A stretch of 64,000 bases of DNA from Craterostigma plantagineum. Taxonomy: Eukaryota > Streptophyta > Magnoliopsida > Lamiales > Linderniaceae. The stretch is from contig JAPQWV010000731.1 in assembly GCA_027422505.1 (NCBI GenBank), positions 124,001 through 188,000 on the forward strand, given 5' to 3'. Of the stretch, positions 52,374-64,000 are shown piece after piece (the first letter of the stretch is position 1; every line of letters starts with the position of its first letter). The notes below the pieces were generated by a model that saw only the letters and a list, made by a program, of their open reading frames with translations, did not search any database and was not told where the DNA came from. The translations under genes and the position numbers were made by a program.

Positions 52374-54328
52374 TTATAACTATAACCTACGAAGAGCTAG
52401 AGCAACACGTGGTGTCCTTTGAGTTTATAGTTAAGTATGACTCATAAATGAGTTTTTCAGGCTAAAGGTAACACTTTGAGATACATTATCATTTATAAAG
52501 ACAACCTGCGGATATCTATAATTATAGAACATACAAGTTGAAGGATCTTCATAACTCAGAGTTAAGGAAGAAGCTACGAACGCAAGTTGAAGAAGGAAAA
52601 ACGATAGGGTGACATCAAGTATTCAATATCGAAAATAAAGTGAGGTATTACATGATGTAAATTCCGTTGTGTTTAATATATTTTTATATTTAGATAGCCA
52701 AACGATATTTTAACACAAGTAATGATGAAGTTTAGGAAGATTCCGAACTTGATTATATGTGTAAAACGTCATATATAGCTTGCACGGTTTATCGAAAAGT
52801 AAATAGTTGGGGTTTATACAATTAGTTTACGGTGCTAGAACAGATATTAGAATATTTAGGTGTTTGGTACCGTTTTAAGGCCTGAACTGTTTTATTAGGT
52901 TTATAGATAGTTTTCAAACAAGATTTTGATGTATTATTTGTAGTACGTTTTCGGCATCTTTAGTTTTCGTCATCACCTGTGATTCCATGAAAGTTTTCGT
53001 AATAGAGCCTCAAGTTTCGGGCCTTTTTGCCGAGAAGTTTCCAGTACCATTATCAAGTTTAATGTTCCCCAAAATTTTCGTTATTTGCTAGGTTTTCGGC
53101 AAGGTGTTTCTTTAAATGTTTTCAGCATGACTAATCAATGTTTTCGGCATCAAGCAATCAAGCAAACTTTGGCATTCCACAAAGTTTTCGGCATAGGTTT
53201 TAAATAAAAGTTTTCGGTACTTAATAAACTTTCGGGATTTTAGGGTTATGCGATTTCTAGGGTTTTTCGTAAACCTAGGGTAGGAATTTGGAGACTTATG
53301 GAATTTGACAAACATACTGATATGAAATATTTTCGTGCTAAGAGATTTGAAGTGTAGGGAATTACCCAGGGTCATCGACTAACTCTATTTGGAGGACATA
53401 TAGGTGAATTATTCATCTACAACACGTAAATGCGTACTTGATATTGTCTATGTGACTTGATGATTTACGTGTTTTACGTGCGTTTCATGTGATATTATGT
53501 TTGTATGCATTATCCGGTATATGCATGGCATAGCACGACATTGTGAGGGATGATGACCACGTCGGTGGTGACCCCTTAAGGTGTTGATTGAGCGGGGTAA
53601 AGTGTGCCGATTGTGGCAGTCAGACTCATAGCAGAGTGAGGTTGGACTCATGGGGCACTTGACTGGAGACAGACGTGAGCAATCTGTCTACTCGGGCATG
53701 AGCGACCAGAGGTGCAAACCGTCGGATTAGTTATGTAGCGGAAGGGGCGACATGATAGGAGGACGTTGACGTGATCGATCAGCGCACTATTAGCTTGGGA
53801 CCGCTAGTCTGGCGTGAGCGATCAGATGATATATTTTATTTTATTGCGTGCGAGGTGCCGAGTCCAGCCTAGGGCCCTGATATTGAGATACAATGGAAAT
53901 GTGGGACTAAGCGTGCATTATATCATGTGAAAATTGAGATTGGGAATGAGTTCACGTTGCATTGCATATCCACCTATTGGGCAATAGCTCAGTCTATTAC
54001 ATGTTATAGGTATGGATGAGCCCGGGAGTCTCCGTCGTGAGGTTAGCTCTACCGACGTCGATGAACGTGAGGTTTGAGTTAGTGGCTGGTGGCGGTGACT
54101 CCACGGGCTTTTGAGGACGAGAGCGGTACATGGATGCGACTTCTGGAGCGGCGCAGTGAGTTAGGATACTATGGGGCTTCGGCCCATGTACATAGATTGT
54201 TTTGTAAAACATTTTACGATATGTATATTATTTATTTAAAAATTTTTGTTAGACGTGTCTTTCGTGACTTACGTTGCGAAAATTCGCCAGTAATTTTGAT
54301 TAGAAAGTGAGGGTCGTGGGTCGCTACA
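52374..54328 (+). repeat. Right part of the chromovirus-like solo LTR (copy 2)
   Basis: It corresponds to 39098-41052 and ends GGGTCGCTACA, followed by GGCGA (54329-54333). The same GTTTTCG cluster is present at about 52.91-53.24 kb. Confidence 0.88.
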
Positions 54329-54333
54329 GGCGA

Positions 54334-54804
54334 GACTATGATAGACGTTAGAAATGGGACGCTAACTTTGACGGTAGATGGAGAGGAAGTTACGTTTATT
54401 ATGGTCGGCTCGATGAAAAAGAGTAATGAGCAGGATGACAAGTGTTATTATTTAGACGTCTTTGAGCACAATTTTCTCTTTTCTGTGCAAGGCTTGTCAC
54501 AGGTCCACGAGCAGAATACGCACATGATTATGACGATCGACGAGAGCTAGAAGAAGGTCGACGAGCCTATTATAGCCGTCGAGGAGAGCGGCGAGGATGA
54601 TAAGGAGAAAAGTTCGATCGAGGAACCACCAGTCCTAGAGTTGAATTTGCTGCCTGACCACCTCGAGTACGCATTCGGCAGCAACGAGTGGCTACCAGTC
54701 ATCATTTCATCAAGCCCTGACGATGGATAGAAGAGCCAGCTCTTGGACGTGTTGAGAGTGCACAAGAAGGCTTTGGCGTGGAAGATATCTGACATCAGGG
54801 GTAT
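54334..54804 (+). pseudogene. A-Ath pol part 1 (copy 2)
   Basis: It corresponds to 41058-41528 and has the same stops. A substitution changes a T to G inside the VTFIMVG segment without altering the reading frame. Confidence 0.82.
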
Positions 54805-56649
54805 TGATAAACGTAATTTCTTACATTTATATTTGTAAAATTTAAGTCGTTGCATGATAAGTGAAGTCTTATTTATTATTTCTGCACTATAATATGGTTT
54901 CATAACAAAATCAAACGTTTTATCGCAGTTTTGTGGAAGTTTCATATTTCTCAATGATCACGGGGTAAACAATGTCCGATAGACCTAAAATTTTAACCAT
55001 AGATAGAAGACTCGTTAATCATGATTCTTATTGAAAGGATTTTCAACTCGAGGTCTAGATTGTGAGATACAAACTTCTGAACATGCTGCTGTTTTGCAGG
55101 AAAAATCGTCACGGCCATGAAGGCTATGCAAGAGGCCGTGAAGCGCACCAGAGAGCTCTTTTCTTGCCCGATTGTGTCAAGGCCGTGAGCATGAACCAAC
55201 AAGCCGTGAAGGGCACTTCAGGGCTGTGAAAGGAGATGCAAGAGACCGTGAATAAGGACCGAAAGCCATTTTTCTAAGCCCCGAATGCTTCACGGCCGTG
55301 AATGGTGGCTACCGATGCCCTGAACACAGGCAAAGACGTTTTTTCTTCCGTTTCTATGTTGTCACGACCGTGAGGATGCGTAACCGAGGCCGTGAATGTT
55401 TCCATGACCATGTTAAAGTCAAGGCTTTGCCACATTTGTCAAAGGAAATATCACACACAAAGCATACGAGACATGAGTGAATAAATTAAGGAAAAAGGTT
55501 GGAACATCTTCCCTTGAAACAAGCCATTCAATTTAACAAGAGACAAGAAATCTTATTTTGGGGCTGCAAAGTCTGTAATGGAGGCTAGAGTTCTTTCAAA
55601 ATTTCTTCTCCTTGGAACTCACGTTGAAGAAAATGCACAAGCTAATGAAGGGAAAATTCTATATATAGAGCCAACGTGAGGAGGTTAAGAGAGGAAGAAG
55701 GTATGTGATAGATGCACCATTTAAGCTCATATAAAAACATACATGTTGCCTTTCTAAACCCAAGAACATATACTTGGTTGCTCACCACATGTTCGATCAA
55801 AGTACTCAACGAAGAGCGGAGATTAATTTCGAAGCCAAATCCAGGAAGTATTTATGATATCTTCGGTGTTAGTTGTGTTCTTTGTTGTGATGATAATGAG
55901 TAGCTAAATCTATTGTATTTGAGATGAGATGAACTTTAGCGAGATCAATCGTATGTTTAAGTGTATTTGATGTTTTGTTGTTGTTATGACTCGTTCATGA
56001 AGCATATGATTTTGATTATATCTATGTCATTAAAATCATCTAGTTAGCTTGGTCATCTATGTGTTTAAGTTAACGTAGTCCGGGAAATCGTACGCTACGC
56101 TCGATAGAGGGGCGAACGATTAGACCACTCGTGAACGAGCGGAATAAACTCATCGCTGGAGATAGGTTGAACTACCCCGTCGGATTAGAGTCAAATCTAA
56201 TAGCGGGATTCACAGAACCTTAATACAATCTTCAATTATGTAGTTAGGGAAGCTTGCCCAACCGCTTAATTCGTTGTTTTGTTGTTTAAATCATTGTCTG
56301 ATGCGGTGCAGTTTCGTCAGCTATATAACGTTGCTTATGTACACTTGATATTTGTTTTGATCGAGCAAGGGGGATTCAATGTCTCAAATACGTTTGTTTC
56401 CATAAGGGTTTCCTCTCCGTACCATTTTATTAAGTCGTATTTTTTAAGTATTGTTATTTACCGTTTCAACCACCAAAAATATGTACTAGGATATTTAAGC
56501 AAAAGTTGTTCTAAGGTACATAGTTCTCTTGGGATTTCGATACTCGGATACCTGCTACTTCTATGCTATTTCGATAGGTAAACTTGTCTGTTGACTGTAG
56601 GATAGTTCGTTAGTGTTTGTTTTATTTTATTACTCGAACCGCTCGATCA
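54805..56649 (+). repeat. Second Athila-type solo LTR (copy 2)
   Basis: It corresponds to 41529-43371 with two one-base insertions (A runs near 55.49 and 55.63 kb). It keeps the palindrome array (exact copy at 55290-55301) and the TATA box. Confidence 0.85.
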
Positions 56650-56654
56650 TGTAT

Positions 56655-59367
56655 CAATCCGAGCTACTGTACGCAGATCATAATGGAGGACGAGTTCAAG
56701 CCGGTCGCTCAACGTCAAAGGCGACTCAACCCCAATAAGAAGGATGTCGTAAAGAAGGAGGTGATCAAGCCATTAGACGCAGGGATGATCTATCGCATTT
56801 CAGACAGTGAAGGTTCAGTCCTGTCCAAGTGGTCCCTAAGAAGAGATGCATGATGGTCATCACCAATGACAAGAACGAGTTGATTCCGACGAGGACCGTG
56901 ACTGAGTGGCGCGTGTCTATCAACTACAGGAAGTTGAACGACGCCACGAGAAATGATCATTTTTCTTTTACCATCTATCGATCAAATGTTAGAAAAATTA
57001 TCCGGTCACTCATTTTATGTTTTTCTTGATGGCTTATCAGGATATTTGCAGATTCCTAAAGCGCGCGAGGACCAGGAGAAGACTACTTTCACTTGCCCCT
57101 TCGGGACGTTCGCATACCGAAGGATGCCATTCGGACTTTGCAATGCTCCAGCCACCTTTCAGCGATGCATGATGGACATATTTGATGAGATGGTAGGTTA
57201 GGTAATGGAAGTATTTATGGATGAATTCTATTTTTGAGTCGTCGTTCGATGTATGCATGTCTAATTTGAAGCTCGTACTCGAACTTTGCAAGGAAACAAC
57301 TTGGCACTTAATTGGGAAAAGTGTCAATTCATGGTCGAGAGGGTATAGTTATGGGCCATAAGATTTCCTCTAAGAGAATTGAAGTGGACCGAGCTAAGTT
57401 GGAGACGATAGAAAAGTTGCTCGTCCCCTCGAACGTGAAGTCTATTAGGAGTTTTCTAGGTCATGCTGGTTTTTGTTGTAGGTTTATTAAGGACTTTTCT
57501 AAGATTGCACGACCCATATCTAGACTACTCGAAAAAGATGCTCTGTTTGAGTTTAATGACGAGTGCTTGCATGCGTTTAATTTACTTAAGAAGCGACCAT
57601 CGCAACCCCTATCATGGTCGCCCCGGCTGGGGGTTACCCTTTGAACTAATGTGCGATGCTAGTGATTATGCAGTCGGAGCCGTGTTAGGGCAGCATAAGG
57701 ATGACCATTTCAGGCCGATCTACTAGGCGAGCAAGACATTAGACACAATCCAAGCCAATTACACGACCACTGAAAAGGAGTTGTTAGCCGTCGTGTTCGC
57801 CTTCGATAAATTCAGGTCGTATCTTATCTTATCGAAAGTTATGTTTACTGATCACTCTGCCCTTAAGTATTTGTTAGCAAAGCCGGATGTCAAGCCCCGA
57901 CTGATCAGATGGATCCTAGTCCTTGAAGAGCTCGATATAGAGATCCGGGACAAGAAAGGAGCGGAGAATTTTATGGTGGATCACCTCTCTCGACTAGAGG
58001 AGTCCGAGATATACCACAAGGACGGAAGGGCGATACATGATAGATTCCCAGACAAGCACTTGTACTTGATACAGGTGGTAAGTGACGATACTCCGTTGTT
58101 TGAAGATTTTACTAACTATCTTGTTGCGAGGGTCCTACCAAAGGAGTACACTAGTTAGCAAAAGAGGAAATTCTTTCTGACCCGAGGTATCACTTGGGAA
58201 GATCCGTAACTTTTCAGGCGATGTACAGACAAGATGATACGTCGATGTGTCTCATTCCCTGAGACGACACGGATTCTGATGCATTGCCACATGGGACAGA
58301 CCAGGGCATTATGCAGCTAACCGAACTGCTCAGAAGGTGCTGGAAAGTGGATTCTACTGGCCCACGATCTTCAAAGACGTCCAAAGGTACGTTGACACTT
58401 GTGATCAGTGTCAATGCGCAGGTAATCTCTCGAAACGCGATGAAATGCCTCAAAACTTCATTTTGGTATGTGAGATTTTTGACGTATGGGGTATATTTTA
58501 TGGATCAATTTCCTAGCTCATATAATAACAAGTACAGTCTAGTCGTTGTAGACTATGTGTTCAAGTGGGCCGATGCCCAAGCTTTGCCCACGAATGATGT
58601 TAGAGTTGTCGTTAGATTTTTACGAGCATTATTTTCACAATTTGAGGCACCTAGATGCATCATTAGCGATAGAGGCACTCGTTTCTGTAACACCTAGTTT
58701 GCACGTACATCATAGCGTTACGGTGTTAGACATAGCCTATCCACCCCTTACCACCACCAAGCTAGTGGTCAGGTTGAAGTAGTAAACCGTGAATTGAAAC
58801 ACATCTTAGAAAAGACCATAGAAGGGAAAGGGAGTGTGCGAATAAGTTGAACGATGCACTTTGAGCATATAGGACTGCATGACACCCAAGGCACTACACC
58901 ATACAGATTAATTTATGGAAGGCGTGCCACCTTCCCATAGAAATCGAGCATAAGGCTTATTGTGCGATCAAGTCCTTGAATCTTGATTTAGGAGACGCCA
59001 ACGAAAAGCAGCAACTCCAATCAACGAGTTAGACGAGTGACGTTTATCGGCTTATGACAATGCTCGAATGTATAAAGAGCGCTCGAAAGCATACCATGAT
59101 AAGAAGATTAGGCAATGACGAGAATTCCAAGAACGGGACCAAGTCCTCCTCTTTAACTCTCGACTTAGGCTTTTTCCGGGAAACTTAGATCGCGTTGTTC
59201 GGGACGGTTCATTATTACTCGTGTTTTCCCTTGTGGTACTGTTGAGATTTCAGGAATGGAACAGGGAAACTTCAAGGTGAACGGCCACAGGTTCGAAGCA
59301 CTATCATGAAGGAGAAGAAGACGTGAGCGAAAAAGAGGTGCTATACCTGGACTTTCAGACTTTCTGA
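56655..59367 (+). pseudogene. A-Ath pol part 2 (copy 2): RT, RNase H, integrase
   Basis: It corresponds to 43377-46086 and has the same FMDE change and the same main breaks. Differences seen: two extra bases near 58200 (AAGATCC against AATCC), one extra G near 59179 and a C/G substitution near 58827. The shared breaks show that pol was already dead before the duplication. Confidence 0.85.
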
Positions 59368-59497
59368 GCGAAAGCATGTACGTCCGGATAAAGACGGTAA
59401 AGGAAGCGCTGCTTGGAAGGCAATCCAGGTATTTTCGTTTATGTTTTAGGCATTAGAATACCTCGCAGTGCTTTGTCAAAGCCTGAAGATCAATCTT

Positions 59498-59683
59498 CAC
59501 GGCCATGACGCAGTAAATAGCACTTGCAGTATTCTGTCACGGCCATGAAGCTGACTCTTACGAGTTCCTTAAAAAAAAGTTCACGGCCCATGACATAAAT
59601 GTCACGGTTGTGACTACATAAAATCGACGCTGAGGCATATTGTCACGGCCAGAAGCTTACGCTTCACGGACGTGACACATACG
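59498..59683 (+). promoter_or_regulatory. Palindrome array upstream of ORF-1 (copy 2)
   Basis: As in copy 1, but the third unit reads TCACGGTTGTGA where copy 1 reads TCATGGTTGTGA, a C-to-T type difference inside the motif. Confidence 0.6.
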
Positions 59684-60391
59684 GTTATTCAAAAAAGAAA
59701 AGAAAAAAAACCCTAAAGACTCGAGAAGTCCCACTGCCAAACCCATCTCTCTCTCCTTTTTCCTCGTCTTTCTTTCTCTCTTCTTTCTTCCTCTCTCACG
59801 ACCATCACCCCAAACCCACCATCTCTCCGACCACCACGAACCACCAACCGCCGCACCTCCGGCCGCGTCACCCAGCTCTGGCGAACCCACAAACGAACAC
59901 ATAACCTAGGTCTAACATCTATTAAGCTCACAATGTATGAATTATTTCTCAACCTTAATTAGTTTAAATTTGGGGATTCATCGAATTTTGCTAATTTTGG
60001 GTATGAATATGCTTTTTATAAGTTCGTTACGTGTTATTATCATTATTCGTTTGCTTGATTTGTCAATTCAACCATGAATTTGATGATTATTTGAGGAACC
60101 CTAGTTTCGGAACTTAGGGATTTTTGGATATTGGTGGAGAAATTTGTTGCATTATGTGGTTTATTTGGCTTTGAGTCATCGTGTTAAGTCTAGGAATGCG
60201 CTTGGGGGGTCGATTCTCGAGCTTGAAATGCATATTTTGGCTTCACCGTTACATGTTCGACAAAATGTCTCTTTGTATTTTTCATGTGTTATTGAATAGT
60301 AATGTGTCTTTTGTCGATATTTTGGTCGAGTCGGGCCGCTCTGATTCTATTTGCTATATTTGTTGAGCTCACATGCATTTTTATAGATAAC

Positions 60392-61757
60392 ATGCCTAGA
60401 TAGTGATCCACTGCTCAGCGTCACCCGGCCTCGCGCTCGTCGGTTCGCCAACGGCGACACCGACCACGCCGTTACTCCTAGCTGCTATGCAGCAATTTAC
60501 TGATGATACGTAGGCGGCCTGGTGTAACAGGCTAAGGGAGATGCAGTTCATCCCGGCAGACCAAATCGACCATGATACGCTGGAGAAGCATCACATCGAC
60601 CAGCAAGTTGCCCAGTACATGTCACTTAGTGGATGGCTCGAGTTCTTACAAATTAACGAGCCGGTACAAGGAGCTCACACTGGAATGTCCACCTTTTCCC
60701 TCGAAGAATATGGACATAATGGCATCAAGTTTCGAGCTTTTAATGTGGAGGGCACGGTGGACGTCGACGATTTTTGTCGGGCTCTTGGAGTGCTAGTAAC
60801 ATTTTTTTGGGCGCCAAGGGCCGTTTCCAGAGAAGCACTATAAGGACCGCCTTCAGTACCCGAGGGACAGACAGGCATGTTGGGCTGAGATTGCAAGAGC
60901 TGGCGAGCCCGAATTTAGCGTGAAGACCTCGAAGGCGTCTTCGCTCAAGAGCCCAGGGCTGCGCTATATCCACCGTCTGCTGTCGACTTCGCTCACGCCA
61001 AGAGGTGACTCGTGCGGAGCGATTGGGCTCCGTGATCTCTTCAACTTAGCAAAGATGCAGCGAGGCGAACCAGTCCATTTAGGGATGGCGCTTGCCCACG
61101 CGTTCAATACTCAAGCTGAGTCCTCAGCCGTGGGAAGATCACCGTGGGGGCGTACATGACGAAGATCATACATGGACTACAATTTTGGCCAGCGAACCCA
61201 TCCGAGATGGAGGTCGTCGGCGGGCGCATCCCCCTGAACGAGGAGATGCTCGTGAAAATGAAGATACTCATGAAGGCGGCCGCCTGAACGCGAGCGAACA
61301 AGGTGTACGTCTGGCACGAGATGTATCATGGCCAGACGGAACAAGGCGACGTCACTGCTGACCAGCTATACATCGAGGGCCCATACCCGGTGGACACCAA
61401 CACAAGCGGAGGCCACCACTCATCAGGATATCACGAGGGTGAGTCGTCCAGTGTCGCCCCATACGCATCGGCAGCAGATCTCGTCACATTGCGCTAGGAG
61501 AATATGCGGAACAACGAGGTGCTGCAACGCGACGAAGAGGCACGACAATTTAACGTAGAAACTCCGCGCCGACAGAAAGAGTACGAGCGACGAAACGAGA
61601 AAGTCCATCGCCGGTGCCGTGAAGAGCAAGAGCGCTACGACTGAGCCCTTCGAAACATGGACGCTGCGATTCAGCTTAGGCGACGTTCGATGGAGCACCT
61701 TCGCCCGAGGATACCTTCCGCCACCACCTTAGTGATGGTTTCTTTTCTTTTCTTTAG
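60392..61757 (+). pseudogene. A-Ath ORF-1 protein (copy 2)
   Basis: It corresponds to 47109-48476. One extra C in the run near 60700 keeps the frame open from MQFIPADQID through MSTFSLEEYGHNGIKFRAFN to a stop near 60843 (100 codons), giving the family-like sequence that copy 1 loses. A later frame differs by one base near 61132, and four bases are missing near 61509 relative to copy 1 (ATGCGGAAC against ATGCGCCTGAAC). It still contains stops. Confidence 0.72.
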
Positions 61758-62021
61758 AAATTTTATTATTTAGACCTTTAGCTAGTCGTTTATTCTAATT
61801 CTATTTTGTCTATCACTATGATGCCTATGAATATGTATATTATTATTATCCATGTCTATTTCCTTTTTACGTTTGATTTTCTTTTTAGTTATGTCAGAAT
61901 ACGTATCACGAGTCACGATACTACGACCTTCACACGTTCAGTCACGACCACATCATTTGTTCGTCAGGGGAGTCCCGTTCTTTTCACCTTTTTTTCCCTT
62001 TCTTTTATTCATTTTTTTACG

Positions 62022-62059
62022 TTGAGGACAACGTTGGTCTTAAGTGTACGGAGGGGAGA
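62022..62059 (+). promoter_or_regulatory. Internal polypurine-like tract (copy 2)
   Basis: Same phrase as at 48740-48776: GAGGACAACGTTGGTCTTAA then GTGTACGGAGGGGAG. Confidence 0.6.
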
Positions 62060-62570
62060 TTAGGTTGAGAATAGGGAAATTAGGTTGAGAACTTACGTGA
62101 AAAGTTTTTTATGACGTGTCTGTGAACTGTTAATTTCGTTGGAAAGGCATGAATTATTAAAATCGGGCATGATTGTTTGCGTTTATCTCGAATTGGTTTG
62201 CATTTATGAAATTTTATGGGCGATTAGAATATGCATGATTGATTGAATCATGCCAGATTGAATAAACATAGCGCTATTTTGAGAGATTCGTACACATAAC
62301 CCGTTTATGTTGCGAGAGTTTGAGCCTGACGAGCTTATGCTCGTTTTTCTTGGTTGTGTGATTAGTGCCTAGTTTATATCTCTCTAGAACTTGCTTGTCT
62401 GATACGCATTGTACTGCTTGAGGTTCGTTCGTGTGGAAATGATGAGGGCATTAGGAAATAAGTCACCTTGAGCTTGAGCCTATTCATTTCCCACCTCGTA
62501 GATTATAAAAGCCGCTAACTGAATAAGCCTCCAGAGATCATCTGAACCTGGGTTAATATACTAAGCATCA

Positions 62571-62994
62571 GTAGCATATGTCGACTTGATGGATACTGCC
62601 ATAATGTTTGATTTAATGTTCTTCTGTGTTATTCGATGAAATGACTCGATCCACTTGACCATTTTCTGAAATGACCCGATCCCTTGCATAAAGCTTGCTC
62701 ATAAACCTTTCAAGATATAGATTTTCTTAATAAGTATCCCTAGGTATACGGCATTCGCTGTGACGATGTATTCTTTGCGACAAAAAGCCAAACCTTGATG
62801 TGTAGGGAATACGAGCAGCGCACAATAAATCAGATCAATAATAAGGTGAAAGGGCAGAAAATGAAAGGAACATGAGTTGAGAGGGTCTTCCAGAAAAGTC
62901 TACGATTTCAGAGTAAGAACATTGAGTCTTATGTTGGGGCAACATATGTGACTGTCAGTTTGATCATGCTATATTCTTTGTCTTTCGTTTATGG
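62571..62994 (+). other. Sirevirus-tail-like segment (copy 2)
   Basis: It corresponds to 49289-49712, with small indels and one T-to-C change in the ATTGAGTCTTATGTTGG phrase. Confidence 0.75.
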
Positions 62995-63163
62995 GTCTCG
63001 ATTTGTAGTGCTAAGGAAGCTCAAGTTGATAGGTGTCGATCATTAGTGTACTGTCGATGATTGTTTGCTTGATTCCATTTTGTGCTTTCTACCTACGATG
63101 ATAAGTTGCAAACAATTATACCATCATCTTAGTTTGATGCCTTTTTTGACTTCTAGTTTACTT

Positions 63164-63196
63164 GAGGACAATCAAATGGTTAGGTGTGGGGAGGAT
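63164..63196 (+). promoter_or_regulatory. Polypurine tract before A-Ath 3' LTR (copy 2)
   Basis: GGTGTGGGGAGGAT precedes TGATAAACG at 63197, as in copy 1. Confidence 0.8.
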
Positions 63197-64000
63197 TGAT
63201 AAACGTATATTAGTACAGGAATTATAGCAGTGAATTGGGATATAATAGGGTATTCTTCATTATTTCTTGCATTTATATGCTCTATTTACACCTATTTGTA
63301 CATTGTAGGACCTTAGGACGGCTATCGGGCGAAAAGGAGCGAAACGAGGAAAAACGAGCAAGTTACGATGCTGACAGGGAGGAGTCACGGCCGTGAAGCC
63401 TGTGCTCCAGGCCGTGACAAATATGCTGAAGCCAAACTTCAAGTCAATCACGGCCGTGAAGCCCTGTGCACCAGGCCGTGACTAAAGTACGAGATCACAG
63501 TTTAAGATCATCAAGGCCGTGAAGACACATGCACGAGGCCGTGACAAAGGTGCGAGATCAAAGATCAAGGATGTCACAGCCATGAAGCCTTGTGCACCAG
63601 GTCTGACTGAAGTGCGAAAGCAATGGAATTCATTCAGAAGAGTGTCACGACCGTGAAGGCCAATGTTTCCGACCGTGAATGGTTCAAATTTCACTATAAA
63701 AACCCAATTTCGACTCAAGAAGGGGGAGACCGATCAGATCTTAACCCTAATCATAAGGAAATGAAAAAGAACCGTGAAGAATAGAGAAACTTTCTCCAGA
63801 AGCACAAGAGACGGATCAATAACGATTTCACGTTGAATTAAACGAGGAACAAAGATTCATCCACGATACCATCCCAGATCCATCAGTAGGAAATATGACT
63901 AGTCCTCCATCCTTGTTTTCAATTTCTGTTGGTTGTTTATCCGTTAATTATAAGTAGCTAATTTCCCTTTGTGTTTGGAATAGATGAACGCTTCAAGCTA
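63197..64000 (+). repeat. A-Ath 3' LTR (copy 2), cut by window end
   Basis: It corresponds to 49913-50716. It contains exact palindromes at 63385-63396 and 63448-63459 and the TATAAAAA box near 63695. Confidence 0.9.

Larger units (their letters stand above)
51700..64000 (+). repeat. Copy 2 of a 13.27-kb direct tandem duplication (runs past window end)
   Basis: From 51701 the sequence repeats 38428 onward in order: MULE end, solo LTR remainder, A-Ath pol with its inner solo LTR, ORF-1, Sirevirus-like segment and 3' LTR. The offset grows from 13,273 to 13,284 through small indels. About 20 substitutions and a similar number of short indels were noticed over 12.3 kb. The joint shares TTGTTAC (51693-51699 and 38421-38427). 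Confidence 0.93.

Noticed and set aside
51701..64000. Copy 2 as an independent retrotransposon insertion
   Set aside because: It repeats several nested elements together, including a cut MULE end, with the same inner breaks; this is segmental duplication, not transposition.

Overview
The window is nuclear DNA of a flowering plant, probably a eudicot. It is a heterochromatin-like nest of transposable elements with one host-type gene, a broken F-box gene at 6.1-7.3 kb. The plant assignment rests on Ty1-copia and Athila-type Ty3-gypsy retrotransposons with plant primer sites (copies of TGGTATCAGAGC, initiator tRNA-Met), an F-box plus F-box-associated gene of plant type, and plant hAT, CACTA and Mutator-like elements. 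Nearly every coding region is broken by stops and frameshifts. I saw no tRNA, rRNA, CRISPR or bacterial feature.

Layout. 0.66-1.17 kb: LTR-like fragment. 1.17-4.4 kb: 5' part of a minus-strand Copia element (A). 4.4-8.4 kb: low-copy DNA with the F-box pseudogene, simple repeats and small repeat remnants. 8.4-15.2 kb: plus-strand Sirevirus-like Copia (B). 15.25-16.0 kb: inverted RT fragment of Copia C. 16.0-22.8 kb: Angela/BARE-1-like Copia (C) with a 2.26 kb 3' LTR but no 5' LTR. 22.8-25.7 kb: small DNA transposons (a TIR element, and a 345 bp CACTA MITE with a 3 bp target duplication). 26.0-30.1 kb: another Copia (D), carrying a 1.43 kb hAT element with an 8 bp target duplication. 30.1-51.4 kb: a large Athila-like Gypsy element (A-Ath) inserted in Copia D. 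It holds a hAT element in its 5' LTR; a chromovirus-like solo LTR (TSD GGCGA) in its protease, itself invaded by a 4.3 kb Mutator-like element; and a second Athila-type solo LTR in its pol. Copia D resumes for about 330 bp at 51.37 kb. From 51.70 kb to the window end, the block that began at 38.43 kb is repeated almost identically in direct orientation (offset about 13.28 kb).

How the parts fit. The nesting gives relative ages: Copia D, then A-Ath, then its inserted LTRs, then the Mutator-like element, then the tandem duplication, which copies all of them. Athila elements normally encode gag, protease, RT, RNase H, integrase and a further ORF-1 protein. All are recognisable here but decayed, so none should move on its own.

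The most unusual signal is an array of the 12 bp palindrome TCACGGCCGTGA and its variants, often paired and spaced about 50-70 bp. It occurs in the LTR of an Angela-like Copia, in two Athila-type LTR families, and in the region upstream of Athila ORF-1. A shared sequence module in unrelated retrotransposon superfamilies is not explained by ordinary descent. Other notable signals are the 13.3 kb tandem duplication with microhomology at its joint, a Sirevirus-like 3' segment inside the Athila element, and an inverted RT fragment with short repeats at both joints.

Limits: all homology calls are from recognition of protein motifs and direct reading. Element edges marked approximate could move by tens of bases, and many one-base frameshifts might be sequencing errors.
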